From positions 7,771,347-7,835,346 of the forward strand of contig OX336355.1 of NCBI GenBank assembly GCA_946902875.1: 64,000 nt of DNA. Direction: 5' to 3'. Source of the stretch: Nematopogon swammerdamellus (lineage: Eukaryota > Arthropoda > Insecta > Lepidoptera > Adelidae). The notes below the pieces were generated by a model. The model saw only the letters and a list, made by a program, of their open reading frames with translations, made no database searches and had not been told where the DNA came from. The position numbers and the translations under genes are program-made. Numbering within the stretch: the first letter of the stretch is position 1; the number at the start of each line of letters is the position of its first letter. Positions 35,101-44,525 of this stretch are shown here, one piece after another.

Positions 35101-38100
35101 TCGATGGACTCCAGTATGGCCTTGGCCGCACCGCCGGGCGGCACGTACACCACGGTCGCGTCCGCATTCGTAGCCTCCTTCGCCTCGCGCACTGTGTTGA
35201 ACACGGGAAGGCCGAGGTGAGTCTTGCCGCCTTTGCCGGGCGATACGCCGCCGACAACCTGAGGGTAATGGTGATCAAATTCAAATTGTTTCATACCTAG
35301 TTAGTGAAGGGCCGAAGGTTCTGAATCTTTCTATTTACGCAAGCATATTGAATGCGTATGTGGTCGCTCCGCGCGCAGTCGCACAGTGCGGCTGTTCACG
35401 AGAATACAGATAGTTTAAAAGAAATTTAGTTAAAAAATTGTTTTTATGCAGTAAGAATTGCTGCTGAATAAATAAAGAATTAAATGGAATATAAAAAAAA
35501 AAATTTTTACCGTGTGGGGCTGGTACTTAAAAGAATAGCCCATTGCATCTCTCCCCGTTCATGTTGTAAAAGGCGACTAAGGGATGAGGACAAGATGCCA
35601 TGCCAAAGGGCGACACGCCTTGGCAGTGGCACGGTCCTTCCACCGAGTCATGCAGCAGGTGGGTCTTGGTGCCTTACTGTTGTGGTGTTGTGCTGTACTT
35701 TACCAGAGTCCCTGCAGCACAACACCGATTTGTCTGTGACAGACACCTGATCGATTTTAGAAGGGTTCCTGGGTATGGATTAGAAGACCGGAAATGTATT
35801 TTGTATGAAAAATTTATTTTATATAGGAATTTTTTTTTCTCCGAAACTACCCTTTTTTTTTTTTTTATGGAACCTGACACGGTTGGCTACATCACCTACA
35901 ACATCCGTGATGTCAGCCCATAACACAGGGTGAACTAGGTGCCATGTCAGTGCTTCCCTTCATTTCATGTCGGCTACACTAAACTGGACGGAAAACACGA
36001 ACTATTTACATAGCCGTTTCGACCGACGTTTCGTTCAGTGCGGTGGTACCAACCCGGCCGGGATAAACCCTACCACCTAGTAAGGTAAGAAGGGAAGGGA
36101 CCTACAGTTTAACGTGGAATCCAAACCACGGTCAGCCTCCAACGGTCGAGCGGTCACCCATCCAAACACTGACCGCACTCAGCGTTGCTTAATAACAGTT
36201 GACTAACCAACCGCGCCACTGAGCTACCGAGGCTGATGAATTTTCTTATCCCTTAGTCGACTTTTACGACATGCGACGGGGAGAGATGCAGTGGGGCTAT
36301 TCTTTACCGACCCCACACGGTACAGTACCTACACTCGTCTGCGGCAAAAAACTCTTTCACTTCCATTCACCATTTTTTTTTTTTTTTATGGAAACTGACA
36401 CGGTTGACTACATCACCTACAACGTCCGTGATGTCAGCCCATAACACCGGGTGAACTAGGTGCCATGTCAGTGCTTCCCCCTTTGATCGTGCTGGCTACA
36501 CTGAACTGGTCGGAAAACACAAACTATTTACATAGCCGTTTAGACCGACGTCTCATTTAACTCAGTCTACACGATAAGTATACTAGCAATTTGCAAGGAA
36601 GATGCCTGTCTTCTAATCCATCCCCGGGTTCCTGCCCTACCGACTACGGCAACCCTAAAACCAATACGGAATGAGTAGAAGTAGACCTTGGTGCCATAGT
36701 CGAGCGCCTGCTGGCTGTGGAAGGTGGCGGTCTTGCCAGTGAAGCCCTGCACGATCAGCTTCGTGTTGGTTGTGAGCTTCAGGTTCTTTCGCGTCTCGTT
36801 GTACTGTGAGGTGAAGCGTACATTGCTCAACTTCAGCCCGTCTGCCGAATTAACATTTTCATATACAACTTGTGCAACATCTCAAATGAACCAAAACATT
36901 TCTACCAAAAAAAAAAAAACTATGTAGATTGAAAAACCTAATCAAGTGAGATTTTGAATAGTGTTGTATTAAAATTTTCAGCACAAGGTGAGATTATTTC
37001 AAAATGCAATTTATTCTATTTGGGATATGTGGAACACTTAACCGCTGCTGGGCCGCACTGTGACCCCGCACCCAAAAGGGACAAAAAAACTTCAACTTCA
37101 CTATTATTATATTATGTGAAGGAAGGGCAATGTTCAACTCACATTTGGTATTCAAAGCAAAGGTCAGTACACGATATTATGATATAAATAATTTTTTAGG
37201 AAATCTTGTATAGCGCGGTTTTCTCAACCGTTCACTTCGAAAGAATGCGGCGCGCACCCTCCGCTCTCCGCCTCCACGGTACTGATGGGCAATTGCGGTG
37301 GGGGCGGAGAGCGGAGGGTGCGCGCTGCATTCTTTCGAAGTGAACGGTTGGGAAAACCGCGCTATACAACCATGCTTTTGCTATAGATGTTCACATAGGT
37401 ATTTTGTTTTTTTTTCCTCTCATTGCACGAATCGAACAAGTCGAATTACGGACGCGAATGTCTTCGAAGTTTTACCGAGTCAGAAGTCGCGCGGCCTCTA
37501 CACCTGAGCAGTTAAACAAAACGAGACAAGAGATTTTATGGAAATTTTGTTTGTAATATCAAAATTTAACATGATTTATTATTGCCATAAAGGCTTACTT
37601 CAATCGTTTAGTGTAAAAATTGCAATAAAATGTACATGCTCGAAATGAAATTCAAACCAGATTCAAAGCAAAGAAAACCACAGTATAGATATTAAAAAAC
37701 GAGGTGCGTGGACTCTTGGAACAAGCTACTGCCATGTTATCAGTGCAAACTCAGTGAACCGATATAAAAACTGACTTGATAAAGAGGATAATAAACTTTC
37801 AAATATTATATATTACTGATGCATGACCGAAAACCTTTGGGCCTTCGTAACAATTTGTAACACTTTCGTGGCAGACTTGACACCCTAATCCTATCTAATC
37901 ATTGCACTACAAAAAATATACATTTGAAAGAAATTGCACTATAATTTATAATATAACTACCTACTGTGGGAGTAAACAATATTGAGTAAACAAAAGAATA
38001 TGTAGGTATATACTATGTAGCGATGTACCTAACCAATGACAACGGGCATTGAATCGGACAAAGTTCAAGAGAGATCACTGTGTGTGACTTCGGCATGCCA

Positions 38101-39169
38101 CATACAAAGTATGTACAATGTACAATGTATGTAGGGTTCCCTGGCATCCGCGCGAATACATCTCGGATACCAGAATTGATCGCATATTTTTCACTGAAAT
38201 AGCCTGTATATTTCAGTGAATTTATCTCATTAGAATGAGAGAGAACAGTCGATAGATGATTTAAAAACCTTGCCATTGATCTCTCATATGCTTTGTGAAA
38301 CTGGATAACATGTTCACATGAAAAAAAAAAGATATTTAGACACAACTTGTGTCTAAATATCTTTTTTCACACAAGGTTTCTTGTTTTTCTTCTTTATGTG
38401 TGGTTTGGATTCAAGTCCCACTGTCATTCGAAGTGTTCTTTTAAAGAGCGCGTTCTTTTAGCTACACATCCATATAAAATTTGTGTGGGAGAATTGTGAA
38501 TTTTAGGTTATAAAAATTCGGAAAAAATGTGGGGAGGTGTTTTGTTTTCCTGGAGTTCAAAAAATCCACACTTGTTTTATATTGTTTTGGGGGTAATTTA
38601 ATTGGCCATAAATAGAGTAGTAAATAGAAAGTAAATAGAGTTTTTAATCTGACGTTTACGAAATATTTGAGATTATGTTCGCGCGGGCGCTCCCAAATTT
38701 AACTAATTTTCGCACCGTGAAAATGGAATGGAAGCCAGCGGGAAAAGCATATTAAAAAAAATTGGGAACCCTACAGGTTAACTCTAATCGTATTCACTGG
38801 GTACTGCAGACACAGCTGCTGTTTGAAGACTTAGCCAATGAATATCCATAAAAATGTATAAAAATTGTATAATAGACTATTGTGTACCTACATATTTGGG
38901 GATTATGAACAGGTAGTGTTCGAAGAAATAGGTATACAGGTGAAATATGTTGCTAATACGTCATGTTCTAATAAGAAATTGAAGGTCCCGAAAAATAACG
39001 ATCAAGGTTACGAGCGCTAACTCTTGCCAGAAATTCATGCAAGCGGCCGGGCCGGTTTCGCCGTTCCAAGGATAAACATAAAAATATTCTTCAAAGGCAC
39101 GTCTAGGTTGTGACAGAAGAATGCATAATCACCTTTGACCCTGTAGAAAATCCTCGCCGAAGCCGCCAT
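26129..39169 (-). CDS. SUCLG1: Succinyl-CoA ligase [ADP/GDP-forming] subunit alpha, mitochondrial
   Basis: Alpha subunit of the TCA-cycle enzyme that interconverts succinyl-CoA and succinate with substrate-level phosphorylation of ADP or GDP in the mitochondrial matrix; it pairs with a beta subunit. Coding exons in transcript order: 39169-39133, 36841-36687, 35258-35052, 30834-30640, 29343-29164, 26344-26129. They sum to 990 bases, 329 residues plus TAA, the usual size. Junctions are AG/GT and phases agree. The start [12 protein letters not shown] is short, basic and fits a mitochondrial presequence. The CoA-binding domain shows [13 protein letters not shown] and [27 protein letters not shown] and [10 protein letters not shown] follow. 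The phosphorylated catalytic histidine is His282 in [14 protein letters not shown] of the last exon. The five introns span about 12 kb and are loaded with repeats. It is convergent with the helicase gene and divergent from GMPPB. Confidence 0.96.
26345..27529. other. Succinyl-CoA ligase intron 5, left part
   Basis: AT-rich; nothing recognised. The remainder of this intron to 29163 holds a SINE piece and a pogo-like MITE and is otherwise plain. Confidence 0.4.
27530..27745 (+). mobile_element. SINE family A fragment, opposite orientation
   Basis: Carries CACCGTTCGGAACCGGTG, AAACTGTAGATCCCTTCCC, GGTACCACCGTACTGGA and CCCCTCCGACTCAGCCATCC in sense order. It lacks both the tRNA head and a clean A tail. 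It lies within succinyl-CoA ligase intron 5. Confidence 0.7.
28580..28756. mobile_element. pogo/Tc1-mariner-type MITE, 177 bp
   Basis: Terminal inverted repeats CAGTAGAGCCGCGCTAATCC and the imperfect inverse ending ACGGCTCTACTG, flanked by TA on both sides (28578-28579, 28757-28758). Non-coding. The CAGTAGAGCC start and TA duplication fit the pogo/Tigger branch. It lies in succinyl-CoA ligase intron 5. Confidence 0.85.
30306..30631 (+). mobile_element. SINE with GTGTGGGG head and family B body
   Basis: Begins GTGTGGGGCCGGTAC, runs through AAGGCGACTAAGGGATA, then jumps directly to GGTGGTAGGGTTTAACCC and the family B body, ending with CAGTTTCCTT and an 11-base A tail. The tRNA/5S-like segment seen in family B copies is missing. 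The A tail ends about 8 bp from the 5' splice site of succinyl-CoA ligase exon 4 (the donor reads GTTGGTGTC on the minus strand). Confidence 0.85.
31337..32359 (+). mobile_element. Stack of Helitron-like 5' segments
   Basis: Helitron-type 5' starts recur: TCCATACTAATATTATAAA at 31337 and TCCATACTGGGGG near 31960, then a CTTCTTATAAAAGGAAAC start near 32069. Inside, a block (TCTCAAAAAACAACCCTTAA to GTGTTTCAGCGTTTTTGC) is duplicated with an offset of about 260 bp (31475 and 31735). No matching 3' ends lie between, so these look like nested or truncated copies upstream of the element at 32360. Confidence 0.55.
32360..34204 (+). mobile_element. Non-autonomous Helitron, 1845 bp, carrying a 68-bp minisatellite
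   Basis: The 5' end is TCTATACTTATAAAATTG and the 3' end is GCGGAGCCGCGGGCTCAGCTAG, with a hairpin-forming GC stretch just before CTAG. The preceding host base is A and the following is T, as expected for Helitron insertion without target duplication. Most of the body is a tandem repeat (32540-34165). There is no Rep/helicase frame. It lies in intron 3 of the succinyl-CoA ligase gene. Confidence 0.75.
32540..34165. repeat. 68-bp minisatellite, about 24 copies
   Basis: The motif AGCTCGGCCTTCGGCCTCG recurs every 68 bp from 32554 to 34119 (23 intervals). Units also contain GTTACTTACTTTCTTCGAGA and AGGTTTATAGTCTTCCTGAA. Each unit holds a small self-complementary GGCCTTCGGCC. The spacing is regular and the divergence is low in the middle and higher at the right end (33960-34080). 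It does not encode a conserved peptide. Confidence 0.95.
34205..35051. other. Succinyl-CoA ligase intron 3, right part
   Basis: AT-rich; the segment at 34775-34885 (GCAGTCTAACTGCG, TGTATGATCAATA) resembles 63770-63805 and is probably a LINE 3' UTR relic. Nothing else is recognised. Confidence 0.35.
35508..35770 (+). mobile_element. SINE with GTGTGGGG head and a different tail
   Basis: Starts CCGTGTGGGGCTGGTAC, passes through AAAAGGCGACTAAGGGAT, GGACAAGATGCC and GCAGCAGGTGGGTCTTGG, and ends in a body containing GTGTTGTGCTGTACTTTACC and GCAGCACAACACCGA. The second half is the ACGCTGTAT family in reverse. It shares its head with 30306, 36240-36320, 49847 and 59194 but not its tail. It lies in succinyl-CoA ligase intron 2. 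Confidence 0.7.
35853..36320 (-). mobile_element. Full-length composite SINE (family B) with tRNA- and 5S-like segments
   Basis: Read on the minus strand the order is: GTGTGGGG module with CGACTAAGGGATAAG; CAGCCTCGGTAGCTCAGTGG (tRNA A-box-like); TTAAGCAACG and GGTCAGTGTTTGGATGGGTG (matching 5S rRNA box A and box C regions); a body with GGTGGTAGGGTTTA and GGTACCACCGCACTGAA; a 3' part with CATCACGGATGTTGTAGG; and an A tail (T run 35853-35866). It is the most complete copy here. It lies in succinyl-CoA ligase intron 2. Confidence 0.88.
36373..36557 (-). mobile_element. 5'-truncated SINE, family B
   Basis: T run, then the reverse of the family B 3' end (GACACGGTTGACTACATCAC, GTGATGTCAGCCCATAAC, TAGGTGCCATGTCAGTGC) up to GACCGACGTCTCATTTAA, where the copy stops before the core. 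It lies about 130 bp from exon 2 of the succinyl-CoA ligase gene. Confidence 0.85.
37206..37369. repeat. Near-perfect inverted repeat, 71-bp arms
   Basis: Arms 37206-37276 and 37299-37369 pair with three mismatches and a 22-bp spacer. They contain GCGCGGTTTTC, AACCGTTCACTTCGAAAGAA and GCGCGCACCCTCCGCTCTCC. The arms are GC-rich in AT-rich surroundings. It is located in intron 1 of the succinyl-CoA ligase gene. Probably a foldback MITE, with no clear target duplication. Confidence 0.93.
38325..38367. repeat. Perfect 21-bp inverted repeat with 1-nt spacer
   Basis: Arms 38325-38345 and 38347-38367 contain GATATTTAGACACAA and its inverse, flanked by A and T runs. It could be the end-to-end joint of an old MITE. 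Confidence 0.85.
38390..39132. other. Succinyl-CoA ligase intron 1, repeat-like part
   Basis: 38400-38760 shares phrases such as AGCTACACATCCATATAAAA, GGGAGAATTGTGAAT and TTTTCCTGGAGTTCAAAAAA with 57640-57800, so it is a dispersed repeat of unknown class. The rest holds nothing recognisable. Confidence 0.45.
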
Positions 39170-39587
39170 TGCACACACCTCCGTCCGATACGAGCAGGGA
39201 AATCTGACAACTGATTATTACATAATTAACATGTAATGAGTCGAATAATTTTACTCGAACAGGAGTCCAAAGTTCACTCCAGGGTTTATTGATGTGAAAT
39301 ATTCTATTCGAACATCAAGTTTTTTTTTTTTATTTAAATAAGCTTTAGCCGCCTTGAGACTATGCCAGCCCTATAGTACCTATTAAACAATTCTCCAAGC
39401 CATCTCTTGCCTCTGAACGCTATAGAGATGATTGAAAAAATATAGATTATTTACTATGTTTTATTCTTCCACGTTCAATTTTTGCAAGATGATTATCATC
39501 AACCCGATTCACTATTGTAGTATGCACGTTCAGGTGTTTGGTTCAATTGTGCATTTCTTGTAAATACCATAAAGTTTTCGATTAGGG
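39170..39587. promoter_or_regulatory. Presumed promoter side of the succinyl-CoA ligase gene
   Basis: Directly upstream of the minus-strand start codon at 39169. No TATA box or recognisable element is seen. The opposite gene, GMPPB, starts 6.5 kb away because a Gypsy element lies between. Confidence 0.35.
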
Positions 39588-39712
39588 CCACACTTTTTTC
39601 TGCAATCCCATATAAGTGGTTGAGTCATAGGGGCCAAAACACATTTCTAACCAGCCAATATTACCTTCAAGAAGGTAGGTTCCATATCGGAGACTTCCCC
39701 TTGGAATGAACG
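39588..39712 (-). mobile_element. SINE family A 3' fragment
   Basis: CTGCAATCCCATATAAGTGG, GTTGAGTCATAGGGGCC and CAAGAAGGTAGGTTCCATA are the family A 3' end in reverse. A shorter related fragment lies at 44526, on the other side of the Gypsy element. Confidence 0.65.
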
Positions 39713-40087
39713 CTACCGTAATTAATAAAGTATCTACTATTTGAGGCTCTTGAGCGGTAGTAATTTTAAGCACCTTACAATTTAGACCACTGTTGAAAGA
39801 GTTCAGAGTTGAAGAGAGAGAACCCGACGAAATTCTAAAAATATTAAAAATAAGTGGATTAGGTATATCCTAGTACTTTTTATTGAGCGAGATGAAATAA
39901 TTCTCGACTCATCACATTGCTTTTTTAGTTCTATAATTTGACGGCGGGAGGTCCATTCACTATGCGATCTGAGTTCACAATTTTCAATTTGAATAAGAAT
40001 GGTTGTATAATTTTTGTTTTTATTTTGTATGTGCAGTGCAATACAATGTATATTCAAGTACATTTTCCACAAACACGATTCGATTTG

Positions 40088-40092
40088 GTCAA
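40088..40092. repeat. Target-site duplication GTCAA, left copy
   Basis: Identical to 44517-44521; the 5-bp length fits a Ty3/Gypsy integrase. Confidence 0.85.
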
Positions 40093-40273
40093 TGTGGGGG
40101 CCATGCCAGGCCTCCTATTATTATCAATTGAAACGATTTCTTTGCCATTCAGAATATTATATTGTTCAAGCACAATTTTTACATTTTTGTTATTTTTTTG
40201 ACAACTCACAAGACGGAACAAAGATTACTAAGAACTTAAACTAAATTCAAATTTCGAAACACTTGTTCCTACA
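40093..40273 (-). repeat. Gypsy element 3' LTR (181 bp)
   Basis: Plus-strand sequence TGTGGGGGCCATG..TTGTTCCTACA, with TG/CA ends. It differs from the other LTR (44336-44516) at only two positions (CCATTC versus CAATTC; GAAACAC versus GAAAAAC). Confidence 0.95.
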
Positions 40274-40284
40274 CTTTTCCCTCC
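40274..40284 (-). promoter_or_regulatory. Polypurine tract of the Gypsy element
   Basis: Minus-strand GGAGGGAAAAG lies directly against the 3' LTR, the standard place for second-strand priming. Confidence 0.8.
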
Positions 40285-40311
40285 AGTTACAACTACTTGC
40301 TAAGTCGTAAC

Positions 40312-43300
40312 TCACAAATACTTCACAGGAAAACGAACGATTCTTCCTGATCGTGTAGCTTTAGTTGGTTTGTTGGGTGGGGGTGTATCTTCTAATGATA
40401 TAGGAAAAGGACAATCTTGTTGAGAACCGGCTTGGAGAGAAGTACAGGGAAAACTTTCTTCAACTTGCGGATCGGCCAATACATAAGCTGGTTTCAGCCT
40501 GTCAATTGACACATTTACCTCTTTACCTTTAATGTGCAATGTAAAATATTTTTCAGTCCTTTTTAGCACCAGATATGGTCCTGTGTATGGTTTGTTTAGT
40601 TTTGGTTGAATTCTATCTTCTCTGATAAATACATGCGACGAATGTTGAAGATCTTTATTTACAAATGTTGTTGTTCTATTTTTGTGTTGAATGTTGACCG
40701 GTTTCAGATTATTCATTCTATTTCTTAGACTATTAACAAACTCTGACTCTGAAACACCTTGGTTGCTTTCTTCAAAGAAATCTCCAGGTAGCTGAATTGG
40801 CTTGCCGTACACCATTTCGGCGACTGATGCATTAGCTTCTGGTTTCAGAACAGATCTTAAGCCAAGTAGTATAGTCGGGATTACCTCAGTCCATTTTTCA
40901 TGACAATGTGCTCGAATGGCATTCTTCATAGTTCTATGAAATCGTTCTATTTTACCGTTGCATTTTGGATTGTATGCTGTAGTATGGCTTAACTTGCTTC
41001 CACAGAGTTGTGCCAATGATCTAAATAGTGCAGAATCAAATTGGCCACCTCTGTCCGTTACAATTTTATGTGGAGATCCAAATCTTGATATCCAGTTTGT
41101 AAAAAATGCTCTTGCTATGTTTTCAGCTGTGATCGAATAAACAGGAATGATTTCTGTCCAACATGTAAATCGATCAGTACATGTTAAGCAATAAGAATAT
41201 CCTTCGGATAGGGGAAGTGGACCTATAATATCTATATGAACTGTCCAAAATCTTTCATCACTTATTTGGTAATGTTGAATTGGTGATTTAGTATGCCTGC
41301 TAACTTTACTTGTCTGGCAACTTATGCATGTTTTCGCCCACAGAGCTACGTCTTTATTAATATTTTTCCATATTACTTTTGATGACAATAGTTTTACTGT
41401 AGATTTAATTCCTGGGTGCGACATATTATGGTAATGTTTAAAAATTAGGAAACGATATGTCTGTGGTATATATGGTCGAATATTGTTAGTTGATATATCA
41501 CACCATAAATCTTTTCCTGAAGCCAATGGATATTTCTTGAATTGCAGCGAAGATCCAGAACTCATACGTAAGCTGTCTAATTCGCTGTCCATTTCTTGTT
41601 TTTTTGCAATATCTTCATAATTGATTGTATTGACTTCTTCAATTCGCGATAAATTATCGGCGACAATATTTTCTTTTCCTGGAATGTATCTAATATCGGT
41701 TGTAAATTGAGAAATATATTGTAGATGACGTAACTGACGTGGTGTAGCTTTTTCATTGCTCTGAATAAATGCATAAGTCAATGGTTTGTGATCTGTGTAT
41801 ACTGTAAATGTTCTACATTCAAGTTGGTATTTGAAATATTTAATTGCATGATATATTGCTAATAATTCACGATCATATGTAGAATACTTTTTCTGCGCTT
41901 CGCTAAATTTTTTTGAGAAGAAACCAATTGGTTTTCAATGGTTACCTTCTTTTTGTTGTATTCCAGCACCCATTGCGAACTGTGATGCGTCAACAAAAAG
42001 TCCGAGTTCATATTTTGAATTGGGAATCGTAAGAGTAGCTGCTATAGCAAGTTCATTTTTACATAACTCAAATTGTTTTTCTGCTTCCTCTGTCCATAAT
42101 ACAGATCGTTTGTCTTTTTTCTTTGCACCTTTCAGATACTCATTCAGTAATATCTGATTTTGCGCTCCATTTTTCAGGTACTTTCTGTAAAAGTTTATCA
42201 TGCCAAGAAAATTTCTGAGTTCTTGAATACTTTTTGGTTTTTCATAATTTATTATGGCATTTACCTTCTTTGTATCTGGTTTCATGCCTTGACAAGTAAT
42301 TATATGACCAAGAAATGAAATTTCTTCTACGCCAAAAATGCATTTGCTGACATTTATTTTCAAGCCGTAGCTATTTAGACGTTCAAATAAAATGTTCAGA
42401 TGTTCGAGGTGTTGTTCGTGTGAAGTTGATGCAATTAAAATGTCGTCTAAATAAGCAAAACAAAAATCGAGTCCTCGAAGTATTTGATGTATGAATCTCA
42501 TGAATGATGTTGGTGCATTGCGGAGACCAAAAGGTGTCACATTATATTCATAAAGACCAAATGGGGTCGTAATTGCTGTTTTGGCTTTATCCTCTTCCGC
42601 TACTGGGATTTGATAATATGCTGACAAAAGATCTAGTTTTGAGAAAATGATTTTATTTTCCAGAATCTCTGCTACGTCTTCTATACGAGGAATGCTATAT
42701 CTGTCTGGTATTGTCTGGTCATTCAGCCTGCGGTAGTCTCCACATGTCCTCCAACCATTTCCTTTCTTAACCATGTGAAGTGGACTAGACCACTGAGATT
42801 TTGATTGACGTATAATATTATGATCAAGCATGAATTGAAATTCTTGTTTTGCGACTTTCAACATCTCAGGTGTTAATCTACGTGGTTTGCAAAAGACAGG
42901 TTGTCCAGGTTTAGTTATAATTTGATGCTTAAAATCATGTTTTGTTTCATTTGGGGTAATGAATGGTTTAGTCAAATCCGGATACTTCGTCAATAGGTTG
43001 GTATATACTCCTGCATCACTTTTTATTGTACTCACCGAATTTGCTTCGCTCACGGAAGTTATTTCGGCAACCACATTCAAATTTGTAGTTCCATCAATTA
43101 ATCGTTTATTTTTCAAATCAATTAACAGGTTAAATTCTGTAAGAAAATCTGCACCAATTATACCTCTTGAACATTGAGCAATAATAAAGGGCCATTCAAA
43201 CTTTCTCCTTAACCCAAGGTCGACGTTTAAAATTGTTGTTCCGTACGTAGGTATTTCTGTGTTATTTGCAGCATATAATTTATATTTAGTAGATTTTTGT

Positions 43301-43488
43301 GTACAGTTTTTACTAGGGGGAATGATCGAAACATCAGCTCCGCTGTCAATGAGGAAATAATTTCCAGAGTTCTTATCTCGCATAATTAAACGGTGATTTG
43401 TAGATAGACGACCGTTTTCAGTAGACTCGGCAGCACTAGCGGTCGCTACTGTTGCTGCCCGCTCGAGTTTGGGTTTTGCTGCTTCCAT
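40312..43488 (-). pseudogene. Gypsy pol polyprotein with one premature TGA
   Basis: Codes for protease, reverse transcriptase, RNase H and integrase of the element. The frame from the ATG at 43488 shows the protease motif DSGA (residues 48-51), reverse transcriptase YLDD (346-349), then a TGA at 41935-41937 (codon 518) at the start of the RNase H region, in a position where relatives have a Trp before KPIGFFSKK. The frame then continues unbroken to 40312: RNase H YTDHKPLTYA, integrase zinc finger (H..H..CISCQ), the DDE core (HIDIIGPLP, TDRGGQFD) and a C-terminal domain. The pol frame is -1 relative to gag and overlaps its last 43 bases. One mutated codon seems to be the only lesion in over 1050 codons. 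Confidence 0.93.
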
Positions 43489-44303
43489 TTACAGGGAAGA
43501 GTACACTTTTCTGGAATGCACTTCGTTCCAAAACGAAAGTGGTAGTAACAGTATTTACCATCTTTATTAAATCTTGAATTTGATCTGCTACGATTGCGCG
43601 AAGATGATCAAGAACGATATGACGAACGACTACGACGCATTTCTTTAATTTCTGTTTTCAGCTCTTCGATTTGTTTCACTAAATAATCCATAGTGTTTGT
43701 TGATGTCATTGTTGCTGATGACGACGGTTGACTTGACGTTTTATTTGTCGTGTCGACAGAGTTGACATGTTTGTTACCAATGTCACAGATTCTGTCACCA
43801 ATTTCAGCCAGCTTATCCAAATTTTCGTCCGAAATTGTCAATATATTTGAAATATTGTTTGGTAATTTGTCTAGCCACAATGTTCTAAGCAATTTTTCTG
43901 TGATGTTGCTTCCAGCCAAACTTCTCATTTTACGAAGGAGCTGACTGGGTTTCAGCTCTCCCAGTTCGAGCTCGCTGATCAGCTTACGAAACTGTTGTTC
44001 ATCTGACTGCTTATAAATTGATAGGAGTCTTTGCTTAGCTAGAGTGTAGCGGTTTGCCGCACTGTTGCTAACAAGATCGAAAATGTTTTCAACGATGCGC
44101 GGTTCCAGTTGAGCCATCAGATAGTTGAATTTCGTGTTTTCTGAGATAATGTTATTGATAGTGTACTGCGCTTCCAGTTGCGAAAACCATATATCTGGCT
44201 TCTCAGTCCAAAAATGTGGAATTTTCACGCTGACCTTCTCAACTCCGAAGCTTGTGCCTTCGATCGCGTTGTTGTCGGGAATCGAATCGTTATTCTCCTC
44301 CAT
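43446..44303 (-). pseudogene. Gypsy gag with one premature TGA
   Basis: Structural protein of the retrotransposon. The ATG at 44303 opens a frame with VKIPHFWTEKPDIWFSQLEA, a block typical of arthropod Gypsy gag proteins. A TGA at 43608-43610 interrupts it within an Arg/Ser-rich stretch; the same frame then continues to TAG at 43446-43448 through a Cys/His cluster (CYYHFRFGTKC, CTLPC) that fits the nucleocapsid end. The overlap with pol contains AAAACCC, a possible but non-standard -1 slip site. Confidence 0.88.
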
Positions 44304-44318
44304 TCTTCGTTGTTCTTT

Positions 44319-44335
44319 AATCGGTGTCACCAATA
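44319..44335 (-). promoter_or_regulatory. Primer-binding site of the Gypsy element
   Basis: Just inside the 5' LTR the minus strand reads TATTGGTGACACCGA. TGGTGACACCGA matches the complement of a tRNA-Trp 3' end (TGGTGACCCCGA) with one mismatch, from memory of tRNA-Trp sequences. The tRNA assignment is therefore tentative; the location is standard. Confidence 0.6.
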
Positions 44336-44516
44336 TGTGGGGGCCATGCCAGGCCTCCTATTATTATCAATTGAAACGATTTCTTTGCAATTCAGAATAT
44401 TATATTGTTCAAGCACAATTTTTACATTTTTGTTATTTTTTTGACAACTCACAAGACGGAACAAAGATTACTAAGAACTTAAACTAAATTCAAATTTCGA
44501 AAAACTTGTTCCTACA
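44336..44516 (-). repeat. Gypsy element 5' LTR (181 bp)
   Basis: Promoter-side LTR for the minus-strand element, same length and ends as 40093-40273. The target duplication GTCAA follows at 44517-44521. Confidence 0.95.
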
Positions 44517-44525
44517 GTCAACACC

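Larger units (their letters stand above)
40093..44516 (-). mobile_element. Ty3/Gypsy-type LTR retrotransposon, 4424 bp
   Basis: A complete-looking element on the minus strand: 181-bp LTRs about 99 percent identical, GTCAA target duplications, primer site, gag, pol (protease, reverse transcriptase, RNase H, integrase) and polypurine tract. No envelope frame is present, so it is a plain retrotransposon. LTR similarity indicates a recent insertion, yet gag and pol each have one in-frame TGA, so this copy is probably inactive on its own. It lies between the succinyl-CoA ligase and GMPPB genes. Confidence 0.96.

Noticed and set aside
36140..36236. Possible functional tRNA or 5S rRNA gene
   Set aside because: Both similarities are partial, recur in several places with the same downstream body and end in A tails, so they belong to a SINE.
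40312..44303. Endogenous retrovirus with envelope gene
   Set aside because: Pol ends about 40 bp before the 3' LTR and no third frame is present; it is an LTR retrotransposon without env.
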